A DNA stretch of 17,334 bases from Actinomycetota bacterium (GTDB lineage Bacteria > Actinomycetota > Thermoleophilia > Solirubrobacterales > Solirubrobacteraceae): positions 1 to 17,334 of the forward strand of contig VAWY01000172.1 of assembly GCA_005888335.1 (NCBI GenBank), in the 5' to 3' direction. Position numbers and translations under genes: made by a program. Under the pieces are notes generated by a model, which saw only the letters and a list, made by a program, of their open reading frames with translations, was not told the origin of the DNA and did not search any database. Shown here in pieces: positions 14,136 through 17,334 of this stretch (within the stretch, counting starts at the first letter, position 1; each line of letters starts with the position of its first letter).

Positions 14136-15162
14136 GCACGACCTTGACGGCGTCGTAGGACGCCGCCGCGGCGTAGCCGTCGGCCGCGGCATCGAGCCCG
14201 AGGCGGTGCGTGATCACCTTCTCGGGCTGGAGGCGCCCCGAGGCGACCAGCGCGAGCGCCTCGTCGAGCCGCGCCTGCACGTTGACCTGGTGCATCACGA
14301 GCTCGAGGTCCTTGAGCCACATCTCGCCGATCGGCAGCGTCACGTCGCCGTCGGCGTGCACCGTCGTCACCGCGATCACGCCGCCCTTGCGCGCCAGCGG
14401 AACGGCGGCGACGGTGCCCTCGATGGTGGAGGTCGCCTCGACCACGACGTCCGCGCCCTGGTAGCCGCTGACCTCGAGCACGGCGTCCAGCGGATCGTCC
14501 TGCGAGACGTCGACCGCGATCGCCCCGAGCTCGCGCGCCCGGGCCAGGCGGTCGGGCACCTTGTCGTGGACGACGACGGCGGAGGCGCCCAGCGCGAGCG
14601 CGGCCTGCGCGGTGAGCAGGCCGATCGTCCCCGAGCCGAGGATCGCCACCACCTGCCCGGGCGCGAACCGCGCGCGGCGAAGGACGTCGACCGCGGTCAC
14701 GACGTTGTCGCCGAGGAGCACCGCGGCGTCGTCGGAGATCTCGTCGGGAACCTTGCGCAGCGTGAGGTCCGCCTCGGGGACGCCGATGCGCTCCGCCTGG
14801 CCGCCGGGCAGGTCCCCGAAGGCGAAGCCGAAGCCGAAGAAGCGCAGCATGAGGCAGCGCGCGTGCTGCCCGCTCTGGCACGGGCGGCAGCGCCCGCACG
14901 ACACCGAGAACGACCCGACGACGCGGTCGCCCGCGTCGATGAGTCGCACGTCGGGGCCGACCTGCTCGACCACGCCGACGAACTCGTGACCGAGCGCGAA
15001 GTCCGGCTCGATGTCCATGCGCCCGTCGTAGAGGTAGAGGTCGCTGCCGCAGATCCCGGCGCGCGTGATGCGCACGATCGCCGACGTGCTCTCCGCCAGC
15101 TCGGGGTCCGGAACGTCCTGCACCTCGATCTGCCCGGGCTTCGCCAGCGTCGCCGCGATCAC
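14125..15162 (-). CDS. Zinc-dependent alcohol dehydrogenase (medium-chain family)
   Basis: A 345-residue cytosolic oxidoreductase of the MDR superfamily. Catalytic zinc ligands are visible in AGICGSDLYLYDG (Cys38) and ALGHEFVGVVE (His59, Glu60). The structural zinc loop is complete: SCGRCRPCQSGQHARC, with Cys89, 92, 95 and 103. The Rossmann motif LGSGTIG (175-181) is followed by VVVHDK, where Asp200 at the end of strand 2 favours NAD over NADP. The start is a GTG at 15162, with AAGGAG eight bases upstream and the family-typical opening VIAATLAKPGQIEVQDVP; extending further up would add an unrelated Arg/Pro-rich stretch. The alcohol or polyol substrate cannot be named. It diverges from the hydratase-like gene, and its 3' end overlaps the third regulator tail to tail by 11 bases. 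Confidence 0.88.
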   Translation of the reverse strand: MIAATLAKPGQIEVQDVPDPELAESTSAIVRITRAGICGSDLYLYDGRMDIEPDFALGHEFVGVVEQVGPDVRLIDAGDRVVGSFSVSCGRCRPCQSGQHARCLMLRFFGFGFAFGDLPGGQAERIGVPEADLTLRKVPDEISDDAAVLLGDNVVTAVDVLRRARFAPGQVVAILGSGTIGLLTAQAALALGASAVVVHDKVPDRLARARELGAIAVDVSQDDPLDAVLEVSGYQGADVVVEATSTIEGTVAAVPLARKGGVIAVTTVHADGDVTLPIGEMWLKDLELVMHQVNVQARLDEALALVASGRLQPEKVITHRLGLDAAADGYAAAASYDAVKVVLTP

Positions 15163-15341
15163 TTTTCCGCTCCTTCTCGGTCGTGGGGCCTGCGGTGAGG
15201 GATCGTGCAGGGGCGGCCCGCGGTGCGCGGCCCCTCCAGGGGAGAGCCGCAGCCGTCGAACGGGAGAGCCCTCCCGTCTGGCGGCGCCGGTTCCTCCTTC
15301 GGTGCGTGGCCGGCCCGGCGACCACGGGCCACGATGCCCGC
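15163..15341. promoter_or_regulatory. Divergent promoter region, alcohol dehydrogenase / enoyl-CoA hydratase-like gene
   Basis: These 179 bases separate two divergent genes. A good ribosome binding site (AAGGAG, minus strand, 15171-15176) serves the dehydrogenase; none is seen before the hydratase-like ATG. There are two inverted repeats: AGGGGC/GCCCCT at 15209-15235, and ACGGGAG-AGCC-CTCCCGT at 15260-15277. The latter is compact and centrally placed, so it could be an operator. No clear promoter hexamers are visible. Confidence 0.4.
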
Positions 15342-16082
15342 ATGGCCAACGGCAAGGTCCGCACGACCCTGAGCGACACCGGGGTGCGCACGATCGCCCT
15401 CGACGATCCCGACAAGCGCAACGCGCTCTCCATCGAGCTGCTCGACGAACTGATCGCGGCCCTCGAAGAGGCACGCGACGACGCGACCCGCTGCGTGGTC
15501 ATCACGTCCACGCACCCGAAGGTCTTCTGCGCGGGCGGCAACCTCGCGGCCTTCGGCGACGACGCCCCGGTCATCGCGAAGCATGTCGCCAACGACCGCT
15601 TCCCTACGCTGTTCCGACATGCGCTGGCCGGCGGGCTCGGGGTCGCCCTCGCCTGCGACCTGATCGTCGCGCGCGAGTCGGCGTCCTTCGGAGCGCCCGA
15701 GATCAACGTCGGGGTCTTCCCGTTCATGCTCATGGCGCTGCTGTACCGCAACCTCCCGCGCAAGCGGGTCAACGAGCTGATGCTGCTCGGCGAGCGCGTC
15801 ACGGCCGCGGAGGCGCACACGATCGGCTTCGTCAACCGCGTCGTGCCGGACGGCGAGGACTTCGACGCCGCGGTTTCCGAGTGGGCGGACCGGCTGGCGG
15901 CGAAGTCGCCGGTGCTCATGCGGCTCGGCAAGGACGCGATGCGCCGGCAGGACGACATGCCCTACGACGACGCGCTGGACTACCTGCAGTCGCAGCTCAC
16001 GCTGGCCTTCGCGACGCAGGACGCCAAGGAGGGGCTCACCGCGTTCCTCGAGAAGCGCGAGCCCGCCTGGACCGGGCACTGA
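15342..16082 (+). CDS. Enoyl-CoA hydratase/isomerase-family protein with apparent internal deletion
   Basis: A 246-residue crotonase-fold protein. It shows DDPDKRNALSIELLDEL, VFCAGGNLAAF (62-71, first oxyanion-hole strand), LAGGLGVALACDLIVA (95-110), FGAPEINVGVFPFM (116-129) and GERVTAAEAHTIGFVNRVVP (150-169). The Glu of PEINVG (E120) matches the second catalytic Glu of classical hydratases; the first is replaced by Gly in GGLGVA, as in some other family members. Between FPTLFR and HALAGG the usual segment of about 15-18 residues ending in KPxIAAxxG is missing, and the protein is shorter than the typical 255-265. The frame stays open, so a folded but perhaps altered protein is possible. The ATG at 15342 fits the family N-terminus, though it lacks a clear ribosome binding site. 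A role in acyl-CoA degradation is suggested by the nearby acyl-CoA dehydrogenase; the substrate is unknown. Confidence 0.8.
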   Translation: MANGKVRTTLSDTGVRTIALDDPDKRNALSIELLDELIAALEEARDDATRCVVITSTHPKVFCAGGNLAAFGDDAPVIAKHVANDRFPTLFRHALAGGLGVALACDLIVARESASFGAPEINVGVFPFMLMALLYRNLPRKRVNELMLLGERVTAAEAHTIGFVNRVVPDGEDFDAAVSEWADRLAAKSPVLMRLGKDAMRRQDDMPYDDALDYLQSQLTLAFATQDAKEGLTAFLEKREPAWTGH

Positions 16083-16089
16083 GCTACCA

Positions 16090-16136
16090 GATGACTGATT
16101 CCACGACCCTCGCACCCGGCCGCGGAATCAATCATC
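16090..16136. terminator. Bidirectional terminator-like hairpin between convergent genes
   Basis: GATGACTGATTCC (16090-16102) pairs with GGAATCAATCATC (16124-16136), 12 of 13 bases matching, with two further pairs inside after one mismatch. The arms are AT-rich compared with everything around them. The hairpin fills the 49-base gap between the hydratase-like and acyl-CoA dehydrogenase genes, and its right arm includes the stop codon of the latter. There is no T-run, so termination may be of the actinobacterial L-shaped or U-tract-free kind. Confidence 0.6.
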
Positions 16137-17292
16137 TCGGGTCGCCGAGCCCCATGGCGCGCCCGATGATCTCTTTCATGATCTCGGTCGTGCCGCCGTA
16201 GATGCGCGAGATGCGCGCGTCGGCGTAGTCGCGCGCGATGGGGTACTCGAGCATGTAGCCGTAGCCGCCGTGGAGCTGCAGGCAGGCGTCGATGACGCGC
16301 CCCTGCGCCTCGGAGCTCCAGTACTTCGCCATCGCGGCCTCGTCGGCGGTCAGCTCGCCCGCCACGTGCAGCTCCAGGCAGCGGTCGACGAACGCCTGCG
16401 CGACCTCGACCTCGGTCCGGCACTCGGCGAGCTTGAAGCGCGAGTTCTGGAACGTGCCCACCGGCCGCCCGAACGCCCGGCGGTCGAGCACGTAGCCGAG
16501 TGTGCGCTCGAGCGCGCCGCGGGCGGCGGCGACCGCGCCGACGGCGATGGACATCCGCTCCTGCGCGAGGTGCTGAGTCAGATAGCGAAAGCCGCGGCCC
16601 TCCTCGCCGAGCAGGTTCTCCGCCGGGACGACGGCGTCGTCGAAGAACAGCTCAGCGGTGTCCTGCGCGTGCTGGCCGAGCTTCTCGAGCGCGCGCCCGC
16701 GCGTGAACCCGGGCGTGTCGCCCTCGACGGCGACGAGGCTGATGTCGCTGTGGTCGCCCTGGCGCCCGGTGCGCACCACCGTGATGATCAGGTCGGCGTT
16801 GAGCCCGTTGGTGATGAACGTCTTCGAGCCGTTGAGCACGTAGCCGCCGTCGCGGCGCTCGGCGCGCGTGGTCACGCCCTGCAGGTCGGACCCCGCCCGG
16901 GGCTCGGACATCGCGATCCCGAGCACGATCTCGCCCGACGCGATCCCGGGCAGCCAGCGCTCGCGCTGCTCGTCGGTGCACACCGAGAGCAGATAGGGCA
17001 GCGCGACGTCGTTCTGCATCGTGAAGGCGAGCGCGAAGGCGGCGAGCCCGCGCCCAGCGGCCTCCTCGTTGAGCACGGCGTTGAAGCGGAAGTCGTCGAT
17101 GCCCGGGCCGCCGTAGCGCTCGTCGACAGCGAGGCCGAGGAACCCCAGCTCGCCGAGGCGCCGCAGCGCCTCGCGCGGGATCCGCCCCTCGCGCTCCCAG
17201 GCGTCGTAGGCCGGGACGATCTCGGCGTCCAGATAGCGGCCGAAGCTCTCGCGCAGCGCTTCGTGCTCGTCTTCGAAGAGCGTGCGCCTCAT
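16132..17292 (-). CDS. Acyl-CoA dehydrogenase
   Basis: A 386-residue FAD flavoenzyme that would introduce the alpha-beta double bond into an acyl-CoA, the first step of beta-oxidation. Visible landmarks are LAVDERYGGPG (54-64), GIAMSEPRAGSDLQG (125-139), YVLNGSKTFITNG (151-163), RRAFGRPVGTFQ (271-282), LHGGYGYMLEYP (340-351) and RIYGGTTEIMKEIIGRAMG (363-381). Glu370 in GGTTEIM is at the position of the catalytic base. The length is typical. The ATG at 17292 overlaps, as ATGA, the stop of a probable upstream gene, so the start is well placed and the gene is likely part of an operon that begins beyond the window. The acyl chain it prefers cannot be told. It faces the hydratase-like gene across a hairpin, so the two are not cotranscribed despite related functions. 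Confidence 0.93.
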   Translation of the reverse strand: MRRTLFEDEHEALRESFGRYLDAEIVPAYDAWEREGRIPREALRRLGELGFLGLAVDERYGGPGIDDFRFNAVLNEEAAGRGLAAFALAFTMQNDVALPYLLSVCTDEQRERWLPGIASGEIVLGIAMSEPRAGSDLQGVTTRAERRDGGYVLNGSKTFITNGLNADLIITVVRTGRQGDHSDISLVAVEGDTPGFTRGRALEKLGQHAQDTAELFFDDAVVPAENLLGEEGRGFRYLTQHLAQERMSIAVGAVAAARGALERTLGYVLDRRAFGRPVGTFQNSRFKLAECRTEVEVAQAFVDRCLELHVAGELTADEAAMAKYWSSEAQGRVIDACLQLHGGYGYMLEYPIARDYADARISRIYGGTTEIMKEIIGRAMGLGDPR

Positions 17293-17334
17293 GCGGCCGC
17301 CCGGGTCGGCCCGAGCTGCGTGCGCAGCGCCGCG
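17289..17334 (-). CDS. C-terminal end of an upstream gene (cut by window edge)
   Basis: Reading in from the right edge on the minus strand, one frame gives AALRTQLGPTRAAA and then TGA at 17291-17289, which overlaps the acyl-CoA dehydrogenase start as ATGA. All but the last codon end in G or C, as in the genes here. Only 14 residues are present, so the product cannot be named. An acyl-CoA ligase or thiolase would fit the context, but there is no evidence for either. Confidence 0.4.
   Translation of the reverse strand, partial: AALRTQLGPTRAAA

Overview
The window is a strongly GC-rich chromosomal segment with G or C at nearly every third codon position, GTG as well as ATG starts, and very tight gene packing. 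The set of genes points to a high-GC actinobacterium. It includes GAF-LuxR regulators, a WS/DGAT-PlsB-PlsC lipid operon of mycobacterial type, and a lytic transglycosylase joined to M23-like and M15-like domains. The transglycosylase fusion and the GAF-LuxR regulators resemble proteins I associate with Thermoleophilia/Solirubrobacterales (Conexibacter, Solirubrobacter, Baekduia types). That placement is from memory of these families, not from a search.

Layout. (1) 1-281, minus: the N-terminal fragment of a MarR-type regulator, cut by the window edge, preceded by a 34-residue single-span membrane protein with a strong ribosome binding site. (2) 497-2569, minus: a secreted three-domain peptidoglycan hydrolase, head to head with a small FmdB-type zinc-ribbon protein (2688-2927, plus). 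(3) 2935-5398, minus: an aldehyde dehydrogenase followed after one base by an amidohydrolase-fold protein, probably one catabolic operon. (4) 5546-7917, plus: two GAF-LuxR regulators joined by an ATGA overlap and divergent from the aldehyde dehydrogenase. Two adjacent palindromes lie in the shared promoter region. (5) 7921-13127, minus: a lipid operon of WS/DGAT, PlsB-type acyltransferase and HAD-PlsC fusion, in that order of transcription, with touching or overlapping ends. (6) 13278-14135, plus: a third GAF-LuxR regulator, divergent from the lipid operon, with a 64-base hairpin with perfect 20-base arms between them. (7) 14125-15162, minus: a zinc-dependent alcohol dehydrogenase, divergent from an enoyl-CoA hydratase-like gene (15342-16082, plus). 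(8) 16132-17292, minus: an acyl-CoA dehydrogenase, convergent with the hydratase across a bidirectional terminator-like hairpin, and preceded by the last codons of an upstream gene that runs off the window.

How it fits together. The core is acyl-lipid metabolism. PlsB and PlsC would make lysophosphatidic and phosphatidic acid, and the WS/DGAT would esterify diacylglycerol (or wax alcohols) for storage. An acyl-CoA dehydrogenase and a hydratase-family protein represent the breakdown side nearby. The lipid operon lies between related GAF-LuxR regulators on both sides, which suggests, but does not prove, that they sense a small molecule and control it and the aldehyde dehydrogenase operon.

No tRNA, rRNA, CRISPR array, insertion sequence or phage gene was seen. 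No stretch over 300 bases lacks a gene; the longest gap is 282-496. I found no complete, clearly new system. The best leads are the 20-base-arm hairpin, the triplicated regulator family around the lipid operon, the hydrolase with a damaged M23 site, an apparent internal deletion in the hydratase-family protein, and the 34-residue membrane protein.
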